Part shown: piece after piece, positions 44,219-52,956 of the stretch
Numbering within the stretch: position 1 is the stretch's first letter
How the letters are laid out: every line of letters begins with the position of its first letter
Assembly (NCBI GenBank): GCA_026391715.1
Contig: JAPLDO010000209.1
Location: 1 to 64,000, forward strand
Length of the DNA stretch: 64,000 nt
Direction: 5' to 3'
DNA from: Bacteroidota bacterium
Lineage (GTDB): Bacteria; Bacteroidota; Bacteroidia; Bacteroidales; FEN-979
The notes under the pieces: model-generated
Database searches by the model: none
What the model was told of the DNA's origin: nothing
What the model saw: the letters and a program-made list of their open reading frames with translations, nothing else
Translations under genes and position numbers: made by a program

Positions 44219-45486
44219 AACGGCCATCTGTATTCAAATTGATCCTCGTCTGCCCAATATGTGGCAAACTTGTCCCAGTAATATACATTCTCAGGATGCA
44301 TCACTTTCCAAAAAACATAATCTGCCTTTGCCTGGTCTCCGTTTACATTCAACCGGCGTTCTATTCCCATTTTATCATAAAAATCACAAACCTGGGGAAT
44401 CATGGCGATAATTTTATTCATATCCGTATTTCCAACCTGCAGTTCTGCCATGCCCATAATAAATGTGGCGTCGTAAGCCGATAATGCAGTTACATCTGGC
44501 ACGATACCGGTTTGCAGTGCAATTTTTTCAGAAAGCCGCATAGTGAAATCCGGCGTGGTCCATGCATTGCCGATTCCCATGATGGGCGACATGAACCCTG
44601 TTTTAAGCGCAAATGCAGCGAGCGTGACATTGGAAGTCAGAGTGTCTAAACTGGCATTTCCGTCGCAACCATACCATTTTACCGATCCCAGTTCCCCGTA
44701 CTGGATCGCAGCCGTGAAAATTCCGGCTATCTCGCTGAAGGTCAGAGCCAGCACAGCAACCTTTGTTGCGCCATAAGCTGCAACCGCTTGATTCACCTGC
44801 GACTGGATTGTGCTTGCGAGGCTTGTAAACGATGTTTCTGAAGTGGCGTAGATTGATCCCGGATAAACGAATCCTCCCTCCGCAACAAACCTGGTTTTAA
44901 ACGCTTCTGCCAGTGAATTGCCCCAGATGTCATTTCTTACGATAGGGATCACTGCAGTAATTCCTTCTGCTTTTGCGGCGCTGACAAGAGCCATAGCCTG
45001 ATTGTTGTCGTCGGGGCAAAGCCTGAACACATTGCTTCCCGCATAATTCAGCCCGATTGCAGAACTGCTTGTATTAATGAGGGCGCACTGATTCTTTTTT
45101 ACAAATGGCATTACGGCTTTAAGTTCCGAGCTGGAATAGGGACCGCTTAAAAACATCCTGACGCCTTTGTTGTACATGATTTCCATCTGGTTTTTTGCCT
45201 CAGAGGTGTCCATTTTAGTATCGGCATAGGAACAGGTGAAGGTGACATTCCGTCCGGCAATCGCCGCGTAGGCGTTCAGGTCTTCGAGCGCAAATTGTAT
45301 GGCGGCTTTCGTGGCAAGCCCGTTTTGAGGGTTGTTGACCGTAAGATCCAGCAACGCGCCAAAATTGATTGTCTGTCCTCCGGCAGGAAGCGGATCTTCG
45401 CTTTTCTTGCAACCATTGGCAAGAATTAATACAAAACCCATTGAGATGATGAATGGGTACATCCAGTTTTTGATTTGCTTTTTCAT
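44215..45486 (-). CDS. Periplasmic binding lipoprotein, Leu/Ile/Val-type (Peripla_BP_6)
   Basis: Started at the ATG at 45486 (MKKQIKNWMYPFIISMGF...), giving a lipobox (LILANGC); the track start adds 19 residues. The rest is the type-1 periplasmic binding fold: INFGALLDLT, ATKAAIQFALEDLNAY, FLSGPYSSSELKAVMPFVKKNQC, INTSSSAIG, FRLCPDDNNQAMAL, IPIVRNDIWGNSLAEAF. No ABC permease or ATPase genes are nearby, so it may be a binding lipoprotein without transporter. It starts 49 bases after the LanM stop on the same strand and may share its transcript. Confidence 0.85.
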   Translation of the reverse strand: MKKQIKNWMYPFIISMGFVLILANGCKKSEDPLPAGGQTINFGALLDLTVNNPQNGLATKAAIQFALEDLNAYAAIAGRNVTFTCSYADTKMDTSEAKNQMEIMYNKGVRMFLSGPYSSSELKAVMPFVKKNQCALINTSSSAIGLNYAGSNVFRLCPDDNNQAMALVSAAKAEGITAVIPIVRNDIWGNSLAEAFKTRFVAEGGFVYPGSIYATSETSFTSLASTIQSQVNQAVAAYGATKVAVLALTFSEIAGIFTAAIQYGELGSVKWYGCDGNASLDTLTSNVTLAAFALKTGFMSPIMGIGNAWTTPDFTMRLSEKIALQTGIVPDVTALSAYDATFIMGMAELQVGNTDMNKIIAMIPQVCDFYDKMGIERRLNVNGDQAKADYVFWKVMHPENVYYWDKFATYWADEDQFEYRWPL

Positions 45487-45535
45487 GTTGTTTGTTTTAG
45501 TTATTGTAAATATTCCCATATTAGGTTTTGCGCCA

Positions 45536-48500
45536 TCATTCAAAGATCAACACCGACGAAAATTTCTCAGGGTAGGCTAGCCTCAGAAATTCATATCCGA
45601 TTCCCGACAATCCCTGAAAAAAACCGGGATTAAAAATATCTTCCGTAGCGTCGGCAAAAAGGTCAAACCGGTTATTTTTCAAAAATTTTTCAATTACATA
45701 ACCCGCTTGTTCATATACAATCTTCAGCAGCGCGGCGTCATTTCTTTTTAGCGCGGCATAAAAAAGAACTTCTATTCTTCCCGTATTCCCGCAGCACAAA
45801 TGATCGCGGGTTTGAATCAAATCGCGCCGGGTTGTTTCAATCGAAGATGCAATGTTGGATTCAATTTCGGCATTATTGTATAAATACCGGGCAGCCAGTC
45901 TTGCAAGCCCGATTCCCGGAGCCCCGTGGCACCAGCTTGTCATATACTTCGGCTTTCCCGGATTTGGCATAAGCGGAAATTCGCGCAAATCAAGCCAATT
46001 CTGATGATCAACTGAAAAAAGGCTGTTTTCAAAATGGATTAATTTTACTGCTGTTTCATAGTATTTACTATCTCCGGTCACTTCAAACAACTTCAGCAGG
46101 GAAAAGGCAATTCCGGCAACGCCATGTGAAAATCCGGTAAGAATCTTTCCATGTAATGTCTCCCATTCCACTTTGCCATCCGGGGTTTCAATCAGGGAAT
46201 TCAGAATACGGTCGCCGCAAACTATAGCTTTATCGAGTATTTGCGGAAGCGATGTAACACGGTAAAGATGCAGGAACGCCAGCAGACAACCGGCATTTCC
46301 TGAGATAATATCATGAACCATGCTGCGACGAATCATACCATCGTCAATTTTCCCGCTGAGCTTTACAGCGTCATCAATGTAAGATTTATCGTTCAGGATT
46401 TCAGCAATTTTCAACAAAGAATAGATGATAGATGAGTTTCCCGAAGCTATTCCGAGAGAGCTCATACGCATCAGAATGTCGTAATTATCAAACTGGTCAA
46501 TGCCTCGCCTTAACGACTTTATAGTTGCTTCGTTCAGTCTTTTTATTTCCGGATCATCGGAAACAGAAGAAAGCGCCGATAAAAACAGCGCCACGCCCGC
46601 AAATCCGTCGTAGAGGAAGAGGGTCATTGGCTGCAATCGGAATTTATCAGCGCCGGGTACAATTCCTGTGGTGATCCACGAACAACTGCCGTCGCGCGAG
46701 TAGATTGCCTCTCTGGAAAGAATTCGCGCAATTTCGAGCGCCGCCTTCAGCAATGTCTCTTTTGTTGCCGGAGCGTGAATATCGGTCGGTAATTGCGATT
46801 TTGAAGAGTGGGTGGTAATATTCCCATGTTCGGTTTCCCGGAAGAAGAGAGAAGCCTTGATAAATTTCACCTGTTTGGCGAGATCTTGTTCATCCAGTTC
46901 CGATAATTGGTTAATCACCTGATCGTAAATCGGGGAGCGCATGTAATTTTTCATCAGGCTCCCCAAATTGTCTTTGAGGTCAACGCTACCGGAGTCTGCC
47001 CAGAAAATTGGAAAATCCATCCCCTCCATCTGTCTGCGTTCTGATTTGCAGATTGCCCAGAAAGGATTCGGAGGGGTTGTTTGAAGAAATGCCCTGCTGA
47101 TGGATTCCATTCGTAGGCTGCGGTCAATGCCTTCGCGCATATACAGTGGATCCATCGTTTTTTTCATAATCAGCGCGTAAATTCGGGTGGAACGAAAGAT
47201 GAAGCGCAACTCTTTTCCGGCAAAAAGATGAACCGGGATTTGGGTGCGGTTTTCAAGCGCCAGCCGGTAGAGAGATGTAAAACCAAAAATAATATCGTCT
47301 GTATATGGCGACGGGAAGCGTTGTTTTCCTTCAAAAACCGGAAGATTTGATTGCTCCTGAAACCGAAGGTTTTCAGTTTCGGTAGTCATCCGGTCGCTAT
47401 TAATCTCTTTCCACACAACCCTTTTGACAGGTGATTCCCTATTCCCATATCCCCCAATACCGCTGATATCGAATACAAATCCATCCTTGCCTGTAATCCA
47501 TGAAGGAAGAATTCCGGTGCGGAAAACCGATGTTCCAAATTGTTCATTGGCAAGGTACATTGCGCTGTCCGCGAACTCATCCATGAAAGATTTTCCTTCA
47601 TGGTGCATTACCGTTTCGATATCAATGATTACAGGGTGCGCCCCCGAAGCGATAACATTTTCCTGGTGACAGTCGTTGCCGTTAAGGATATAGATGACGC
47701 CGATCAGAGCGCCGATTCGCTTGTAATAATCTGAAACTTCCTCTTCCGAATTACATTCGCCCGATTCTATAAAACCCACCCAACCATAATCGCCTTTCTG
47801 TAAAACATCAAGCGTTTTCAATCCCGGATTCAACCCCTTTTCATTGAACCAGGTCAGAAACGAAGTGTATGCCAGTTCGAGTTCCAGGTTTTTGGGCTTA
47901 TAAACCAGTTTCAATCCCGATTCAAATTTCAGGGAAATAACACTTTTACCATTGTTGTGCGAATCGGAAATACCAGATTTGTACCCAATCAGGCGGCCTG
48001 GTGAAATACCATAAGAAAAATGATCCGAAATGGAATCGTAATCGTTGCCGAGCCGTGTGATGAAGGCGCCGGAGTTATTGACCCAATTGGCGATGATGAT
48101 AGTGATAGAACGCGCCAGCGCGCTGTACTCTTCAAAGAAAGAAACCCACCCGCTTTCAATAATTTTATTCACAAAATCGTGATAAAGACGGGTATCGCTT
48201 ACTTCATCAGACCCCGCTTGCATAAAAAGCCGTTCAAAAGCCGACTGTCGGGTAGTTCTGTAAATATGGAATTCCAGTTGAAAAGTCTGTGAAGCATGAA
48301 AATTCAGAGCGAGCGCCAGTTGTCTGTTGATCATCCTTCGGGCTTCGTCGGTAAAAAACTTTTCTTTCAGAGAATTTATATCATTGCTCAACTTATTGTT
48401 TGCGAAAGCCACCAGAGGTGTAATCAGGTGCAGGAAAGGCGTTGTTTTTTCAAGTTCATGGCTGAACAGCCTTTCAATTTCAGATGAAATACCGGCAGGC

Positions 48501-48646
48501 TTGAATGAACTCAAATATTCAACAATCTCTTTGAAAAACGGAATCCAGTCAGGCAGATTCGCTTCACCGTTAATAGTTACATCGCCAAGTAAAAGCTGCA
48601 CATCGCTTTCGGCAATGTTGTCGTTTTTCAGTCGCGATAAAAACAA
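45536..48646 (-). CDS. lanM: LanM class II lanthipeptide synthetase, CCG type
   Basis: N-terminal dehydratase (DUF4135): SGLKLVYKPKN (ATP/phosphate side), GNDCHQENVIAS and VIIDIET (catalytic Asp/His/Asn set, about 322-345). C-terminal LanC cyclase: GFSHGVAGIAFSLLKL, SWCHGAPGIGLARL with Cys906, and HLCCGNTGRIEV with Cys951-Cys952, i.e. three Cys for zinc as in the promiscuous ProcM group rather than Cys-Cys-His. It dehydrates Ser/Thr and adds Cys to give lanthionines. The start given is a TTG. The frame is open to 48829, and 45 codons upstream of the TTG still read as LanM N-terminus (TIAERAATLRERIEEPNRFSF), without any ATG/GTG/TTG. See findings. Confidence 0.9.
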   Translation of the reverse strand: MFLSRLKNDNIAESDVQLLLGDVTINGEANLPDWIPFFKEIVEYLSSFKPAGISSEIERLFSHELEKTTPFLHLITPLVAFANNKLSNDINSLKEKFFTDEARRMINRQLALALNFHASQTFQLEFHIYRTTRQSAFERLFMQAGSDEVSDTRLYHDFVNKIIESGWVSFFEEYSALARSITIIIANWVNNSGAFITRLGNDYDSISDHFSYGISPGRLIGYKSGISDSHNNGKSVISLKFESGLKLVYKPKNLELELAYTSFLTWFNEKGLNPGLKTLDVLQKGDYGWVGFIESGECNSEEEVSDYYKRIGALIGVIYILNGNDCHQENVIASGAHPVIIDIETVMHHEGKSFMDEFADSAMYLANEQFGTSVFRTGILPSWITGKDGFVFDISGIGGYGNRESPVKRVVWKEINSDRMTTETENLRFQEQSNLPVFEGKQRFPSPYTDDIIFGFTSLYRLALENRTQIPVHLFAGKELRFIFRSTRIYALIMKKTMDPLYMREGIDRSLRMESISRAFLQTTPPNPFWAICKSERRQMEGMDFPIFWADSGSVDLKDNLGSLMKNYMRSPIYDQVINQLSELDEQDLAKQVKFIKASLFFRETEHGNITTHSSKSQLPTDIHAPATKETLLKAALEIARILSREAIYSRDGSCSWITTGIVPGADKFRLQPMTLFLYDGFAGVALFLSALSSVSDDPEIKRLNEATIKSLRRGIDQFDNYDILMRMSSLGIASGNSSIIYSLLKIAEILNDKSYIDDAVKLSGKIDDGMIRRSMVHDIISGNAGCLLAFLHLYRVTSLPQILDKAIVCGDRILNSLIETPDGKVEWETLHGKILTGFSHGVAGIAFSLLKLFEVTGDSKYYETAVKLIHFENSLFSVDHQNWLDLREFPLMPNPGKPKYMTSWCHGAPGIGLARLAARYLYNNAEIESNIASSIETTRRDLIQTRDHLCCGNTGRIEVLFYAALKRNDAALLKIVYEQAGYVIEKFLKNNRFDLFADATEDIFNPGFFQGLSGIGYEFLRLAYPEKFSSVLIFE

Positions 48647-48777
48647 GTCAGGGTAATCGGGAGCAACGGCGTTTCGCCATTCTGAGAGACGTTGGTTAAA
48701 TTGCAGTTCGCCGGTTCTAATGAAGGAAAATCTATTCGGTTCTTCGATTCTTTCGCGCAGCGTAGCCGCTCTTTCTG

Positions 48778-48966
48778 CTATCGTGAAATAGTATAAACCT
48801 CGTCGGATTTCTCTTCCAGAATATGGATATTAAGTCCTGATGGCAGCTTTATTCCCGTTTCCAGTTCTAAAGTCTCCTTTGGTTTTTCAATGAGTTGGTT
48901 CCTGAAAGTCTCGTCTTTCATTGCTTTTTCAACAATGCGGCGCTCTAATTGTTTCCTGTCTTCCAT
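48778..48966 (-). CDS. NHLP leader-only RiPP precursor, core lost
   Basis: The 62 residues align with the leader at 25027-25341: VEKAMKDETFRNQLIEKPKETLELETGIKLPSGLNIHILEEKSDEVYTIS. After that a stop appears, so the acidic end, GG site and core are missing. It ends exactly where LanM-like coding sequence in another frame begins. It may be a remnant after a deletion, or a leader supplied in trans. Not likely to yield a product by itself. Confidence 0.75.
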   Translation of the reverse strand: MEDRKQLERRIVEKAMKDETFRNQLIEKPKETLELETGIKLPSGLNIHILEEKSDEVYTISR

Positions 48967-49050
48967 AATTTGGTTTTGTTAAATTAAGTGAATTGGTTTA
49001 AAAGCTAATGAAGATTGAATTTAGTATTAAGATGATTTTTCTAAGGTTTA

Positions 49051-50085
49051 TCACGTCCGTATCATAGTTCCAAAATAGCCTTTGCATTCAACAGGCGAAT
49101 TTGGTTTATAAACCAGTTTGAGATGGTTTAGTCCACAAATATAACTAATTGGATACAGAAAGTTCACGGTTCTTTTTCCGCAAAAGCGAATTAACGCCTC
49201 CTTTTTGGCGCTTGTCAGTAATTTGTCAGATTCCAGAAAATCCAGCGTATCATACCACCGGGAATTAAACTGTGGCTGGAGCAAATTTTGAAAGTACATC
49301 TCAACTCCAAGATCAGGAAGAATTTCTTTCCCAATATTAATATTGTAAACGGAGTAATCGAAGTTAGGGGAATACCGTTCAATCATCTGCATTACTTTCG
49401 CGATCTCCCCTGTCCATTGGATTTCTTTAAGGAATTGTTCAAGCTGGCGCGGCAATATATTTACAAGTATCAGCCTGATCGCCTCTGTTTGCCTCGGGAT
49501 CATAAAACCTATCTGGTACAAACCGGCGTTTTCAGGGAGAGCCTCGATACATAATCTGAGATTTTCGGCAAGCGGCGTCGGAAAAGGGATGCCGAACAGT
49601 ATGTTGTATATTTCATCCAGAACCTGAACCCTTGATTTCCACTGCGATCTCCTGTCTTCTTCTTTGTTTTCGAGAATTCTGAAAAAAATGTTCGGGGTTA
49701 AATTGTAAGATAATCCCTGGCGATCGAACTCAAGCCAGAATACTTCGAGCGCATCATGCAGGATATTCCCGTGGTTTGACCATGCCGCGAAGAGAGAGGA
49801 AATCTTTTGCCACAAAGGACGGTGAAGCAGCGCTTCCGACAAACCGGCAATCGGACTTTTACCGGCGAGTATCTTTGCTCCTTCGCTCTCTTTTCTGATC
49901 TGCAGAAAGAAATCGCAAACAGCTTCCGGTTTGCCAAGTCGCGATTCAAACCCAAAATCCTGCGCAATATCGAATGGAAAAAGAGAACAAAATTCTTCCA
50001 ACGCCACGATATTTTCCGGACACATTAGCCCTGGCTGCAATGCCGGCGAAATGACAGTTAAATGATCGCTGAAAGAATGTTTCAT
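49051..50085 (-). CDS. Hypothetical protein of the lanthipeptide locus
   Basis: A 344-residue soluble protein without signal peptide or membrane helices. Notable stretches are FGFESRLGKPEAVCDFFLQI, VFWLEFDRQGL, LYQIGFMIPRQTEAIRL and a C-terminal HLKLVYKPNSPVECKGYFG, which looks like a final beta-strand pair. I recall similar unassigned proteins beside NHLP/LanM-type clusters, but I cannot name a function and did not verify this. It is the first gene of the minus-strand group leading to the leader remnant (84-base gap) and LanM. Some elements recall ABBA-type peptide prenyltransferases; this is speculation. Confidence 0.6.
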   Translation of the reverse strand: MKHSFSDHLTVISPALQPGLMCPENIVALEEFCSLFPFDIAQDFGFESRLGKPEAVCDFFLQIRKESEGAKILAGKSPIAGLSEALLHRPLWQKISSLFAAWSNHGNILHDALEVFWLEFDRQGLSYNLTPNIFFRILENKEEDRRSQWKSRVQVLDEIYNILFGIPFPTPLAENLRLCIEALPENAGLYQIGFMIPRQTEAIRLILVNILPRQLEQFLKEIQWTGEIAKVMQMIERYSPNFDYSVYNINIGKEILPDLGVEMYFQNLLQPQFNSRWYDTLDFLESDKLLTSAKKEALIRFCGKRTVNFLYPISYICGLNHLKLVYKPNSPVECKGYFGTMIRT

Positions 50086-50254
50086 CAGTCAAGGGTACTT
50101 TACATCTCGGTTTATTGCTGTTGATTATGACGCAGATTGATGAAAAAGTTTGTGGAATTTTGATATTTATTATCCGCGCCGTAAGCATCGCGCCGAAAGT
50201 TACCGCTAATCAGATCGCCAAATTACCATATATCTCTGATGTTACAAAATATTT

Positions 50255-50262
50255 TAACTTTG
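50255..50262 (+). promoter_or_regulatory. -7 promoter box for ACP-KASIII pair
   Basis: TAACTTTG matches TAnnTTTG exactly and lies 20 bases before the ACP ATG, in the 197-base divergent gap between the lanthipeptide genes and the ACP gene. Confidence 0.5.
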
Positions 50263-50282
50263 CAGGTTTAAAGCCCCTGTAA

Positions 50283-50519
50283 ATGAATATAGAAGAGTTT
50301 ATCAAAAATATTGAAGCTGAATTTGATGATCTTAAACCCGGCATATTAAAGCCTGAAAGTGTTTTCAGAGAATCGTTTGAATGGAATTCGATCAATGCGC
50401 TGATTCTGATCGCTATGGTAAAAACCGAATATGATGTTACTTTATCTGCCGACGACCTGATAAAATCAAAATCCGTCAAAGATATTTACTCATTGATCGA
50501 AAATCGCGTGAGCATTTAA
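50283..50519 (+). CDS. Acyl carrier protein
   Basis: A 78-residue acidic four-helix protein. Ser36 in FEWNSINALIL occupies the phosphopantetheine attachment position (DSL in standard ACPs, here NSI), followed by helix VKTEYDVTLSADDLIKSKSVKDIYSLIE typical for ACP helix 3-4. It ends directly before the KASIII gene (stop then ATG), so both are translated together. The altered motif suggests a dedicated ACP rather than the housekeeping AcpP. Confidence 0.85.
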   Translation: MNIEEFIKNIEAEFDDLKPGILKPESVFRESFEWNSINALILIAMVKTEYDVTLSADDLIKSKSVKDIYSLIENRVSI

Positions 50520-51575
50520 ATGGCTACATTTTTCCTCGGCGGGATAAAAATAACCGGCATTTCTGCTGCCGTTCCTGAAAAAAAAGAATTTACTTCCGAT
50601 TATCAGTGGATTTCAGTGAAAGAACGGGAATCCATTATTAAGAATATCGGCGTGGAATCGCGGCGCGTAGCTGAAAAGGGCGTTACTACTTCCGACCTTT
50701 GTGTTATTGCCGCTGAAAAGCTTCTTAACGACCTGAACTGGAACAGAAACGAAGTGGAAGTTCTGATTTTTGTTTCCCAGTCGCGCGATTACCTTGTTCC
50801 TACTACTGCCTGCATTGTTCAGGATCGCCTTGGATTGCCACATTCCTGCATGGCTCTCGATATTGCCCTGGGATGTTCCGGTTATGTTTACGGACTGTCG
50901 GTTATTGCCAGCCTGATGCAGTCGGGCGCGATAAAAAAGGGGTTGCTTTTGGTGGGCGATATTTCAACTTTGACTACCAATTACCGCGATAAAAGTACCT
51001 ATCCTCTTTTCGGAGATGTAGGAACGGCTACTGCTTTGGAATATAATCGGGAGGCGACGGCGATGCGCTTTAACCTGCAAACTGATGGCAGCGGATATAA
51101 ATCGCTGATCATTCAGGATGGAGGAGCGCGTAACGTAATGTCGCGAAAGTCGTTCAACGTAAAGAAGATTAGCCCTGGCATCTATCGGTCACGGTTGCAT
51201 CTCGAATTGGATGGAATTGAGGTATTCAATTTTACCCTGCGTGAAGTAGCGCCGAATATCAAAGCTTTGTTAAAAGAAACAGGAAAATCGCTTGGCGAGA
51301 TTGATTACGTGGTTTTTCACCAGGCAAACCGGCTGATAAATGAAACGCTGCGCAAAATGCTCCGGCTCGACCCGGCGAAGGTTCCCTATTCCATCAAAGA
51401 ATTTGGAAATACAAGCGGCGCCTCAGTTCCTTTGACTATGGTTGTTTCCCTGAATGAGACGCTGCAAAACGGCAATACCCGGTTGCTTCTTTCGGCTTTT
51501 GGCGTAGGACTATCGTGGGGATCAGCCATTCTTGAAACCAACAATCTATGTATGCCGGCGCTTATCGAAGTATAA
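50520..51575 (+). CDS. 3-oxoacyl-ACP synthase III (KASIII/FabH-like)
   Basis: A 351-residue thiolase-fold enzyme with the Cys-His-Asn triad: Cys119 in ALGCSGYVYG, His267 in VVFHQANRLIN and Asn297 in FGNTSGASVP. FabH-type enzymes condense an acyl-CoA with malonyl-ACP or transfer acyl groups. The ACP gene directly precedes it. The pair is not the general fatty-acid operon (no fabF/fabD nearby) and is divergent from the lanthipeptide genes, so it may supply an acyl group for a dedicated product, an inference only. Confidence 0.9.
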   Translation: MATFFLGGIKITGISAAVPEKKEFTSDYQWISVKERESIIKNIGVESRRVAEKGVTTSDLCVIAAEKLLNDLNWNRNEVEVLIFVSQSRDYLVPTTACIVQDRLGLPHSCMALDIALGCSGYVYGLSVIASLMQSGAIKKGLLLVGDISTLTTNYRDKSTYPLFGDVGTATALEYNREATAMRFNLQTDGSGYKSLIIQDGGARNVMSRKSFNVKKISPGIYRSRLHLELDGIEVFNFTLREVAPNIKALLKETGKSLGEIDYVVFHQANRLINETLRKMLRLDPAKVPYSIKEFGNTSGASVPLTMVVSLNETLQNGNTRLLLSAFGVGLSWGSAILETNNLCMPALIEV

Positions 51576-51704
51576 TTGTGGCAAAAGCCTTAGAATTTCG
51601 CCTTTATCGTTTCTACTGACTTAAGTTTTGAGGTAATCAGATTGTTAGCTGCAAGTGATAGGAACAGAATCCAGTCGTATTAGAAAATATTCAGGAAACT
51701 TTAA

Positions 51705-52508
51705 ATGAATAAAAAACAAACCGATCGACTGAGTAAGCAACATGAAAAAAGCCAGGGACCTAAGGGTATTTTCGGTGAAAGCGCTCAAATCCATGACACT
51801 TCTGTAAATGATTTTTCGAAAATGGCTTTTGAAACTTTGAAAAAAGAATTTCCAGATTTCGAGTTTCGATTAAGAAACCATATCAAAAAAAAAGAGATTA
51901 ATAACAAATTGAACAAAGTTGATTCTCGATTAGGCGTAACAATTTTTGTTGATAAATCAGCCATTAAACCTGATGGAGGAATTATTGAAGTAAAAGACAA
52001 TGATAATAAATGGAGAATAGTTTTAGTATGTGAAGCAAAACATCAAGGGAAAGACATAGAGAATATAAGCGAGGGCATTCTGGTTGGCAAAAACAAAGAC
52101 CAAGATATTATGGTAGCTGGAAATGCCATTGAACGCTCCCACAAAAACATCAATGAAATCAGAAATATTATGATTGATGAAAAGCATTTTCCTTATATTC
52201 TATTCTTGCAAGGCTCCAATTTTCTAACTGAACCAACAACTGTCATCCGTCCAGACGGGAGGGAAATAGTATTGAGGCACAACATTGGCTCATTAAACCG
52301 AATAGATAGATTAACTTCAGCCAATTATAGCTTACCAATAAATCAAAACAGTTGTGAAAATATTTTTATCACCATTCACGGGCAGACAGTTATGCTTCAG
52401 GCTGTTTCAATTTATGCTAAAGCAACACAATGGACTGTTGATGAAATGCTGCAGATTATGATGGAAATCGCAAATACCTCATTGCGAATTATCGGAATTC
52501 AGAAATAA
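51705..52508 (+). CDS. EcoRI-type restriction endonuclease
   Basis: Colinear with EcoRI over its full length (267 vs about 277 residues): MNKKQTDRLSKQHEKSQGPKGIFG at the start, IKPDGGIIEVKD and CEAKHQGKDI in the active site (Asp90, Glu110, Lys112, matching EcoRI Asp91, Glu111, Lys113), AGNAIERSHKNINEI (DNA-contact region), LFLQGSNFLTEP and NRIDRLTSANYSLPIN. It should cut GAATTC with Mg2+. Base composition is visibly more AT-rich than in the neighbours. It is followed by a controller and a methyltransferase. Confidence 0.93.
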   Translation: MNKKQTDRLSKQHEKSQGPKGIFGESAQIHDTSVNDFSKMAFETLKKEFPDFEFRLRNHIKKKEINNKLNKVDSRLGVTIFVDKSAIKPDGGIIEVKDNDNKWRIVLVCEAKHQGKDIENISEGILVGKNKDQDIMVAGNAIERSHKNINEIRNIMIDEKHFPYILFLQGSNFLTEPTTVIRPDGREIVLRHNIGSLNRIDRLTSANYSLPINQNSCENIFITIHGQTVMLQAVSIYAKATQWTVDEMLQIMMEIANTSLRIIGIQK

Positions 52509-52561
52509 GAGCTGTTGATCACTTTTTCTACATTATATTTTTTTATTTAGGAAATATTTTC

Positions 52562-52569
52562 TATGTTTG
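52562..52569 (+). promoter_or_regulatory. -7 box plus inverted TGGACA/TGTCCA upstream of the R-M controller
   Basis: TATGTTTG is an exact TAnnTTTG box 24 bases before the controller ATG. TGGACA (52568-) and TGTCCA (52595-) are inverted half-sites overlapping the promoter and start codon, a possible operator for autoregulation. Confidence 0.5.
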
Positions 52570-52593
52570 GACAAAATATGACCATATAATAAA

Positions 52594-52956
52594 ATGTCCA
52601 GAATAAAATTGTCCACTTTCGGAGAAAGGATTAGACAACTACGTAAAGAGCAAGACTTGCCTCAAAGAAAAGTTGCAGCCTTATTGGATATCGATACTTC
52701 ATTACTTGCTAAATTTGAACGTAATGAGCGACATCCATCCAAGGAGTTAATAACTAAAATTGCCGACCTTTTTAAAGTTGATTCCAATGAATTGATTAAT
52801 GAAGTGTTGACCGATAAAATTGCTTATCAAATTTTGGCAGAAGAAGCTGACAGCAAAATATTACGAGTTGCAGAAGCCAAAGTTGAATATCTAAAAAAGC
52901 AAGAAAAAAGTAGAATTATTAATCAAACTAACATCAATAAAACAAATGGCAAATAA
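52594..52956 (+). CDS. XRE-family HTH regulator of the R-M system
   Basis: Residues ~8-65 are a Cro/C1-type helix-turn-helix (FGERIRQLRKEQDLPQRKVAALLDIDTSLLAKFERNERHPSKELITKIADLF). The C-terminal part is a charged helix (EAKVEYLKKQEKSR). Its place between nuclease and methyltransferase, and the 11-base overlap with the latter, indicate a controller that times methyltransferase expression before the nuclease, as C proteins do. At 120 residues it is longer than classic C proteins (~80). Confidence 0.85.
   Translation: MSRIKLSTFGERIRQLRKEQDLPQRKVAALLDIDTSLLAKFERNERHPSKELITKIADLFKVDSNELINEVLTDKIAYQILAEEADSKILRVAEAKVEYLKKQEKSRIINQTNINKTNGK

Noticed and set aside
44215-45486. Periplasmic binding lipoprotein as lanthipeptide immunity gene
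   Set aside because: It follows LanM closely but belongs to the amino-acid-binding Peripla_BP_6 family and continues into an unrelated lipoprotein; position alone is not enough.
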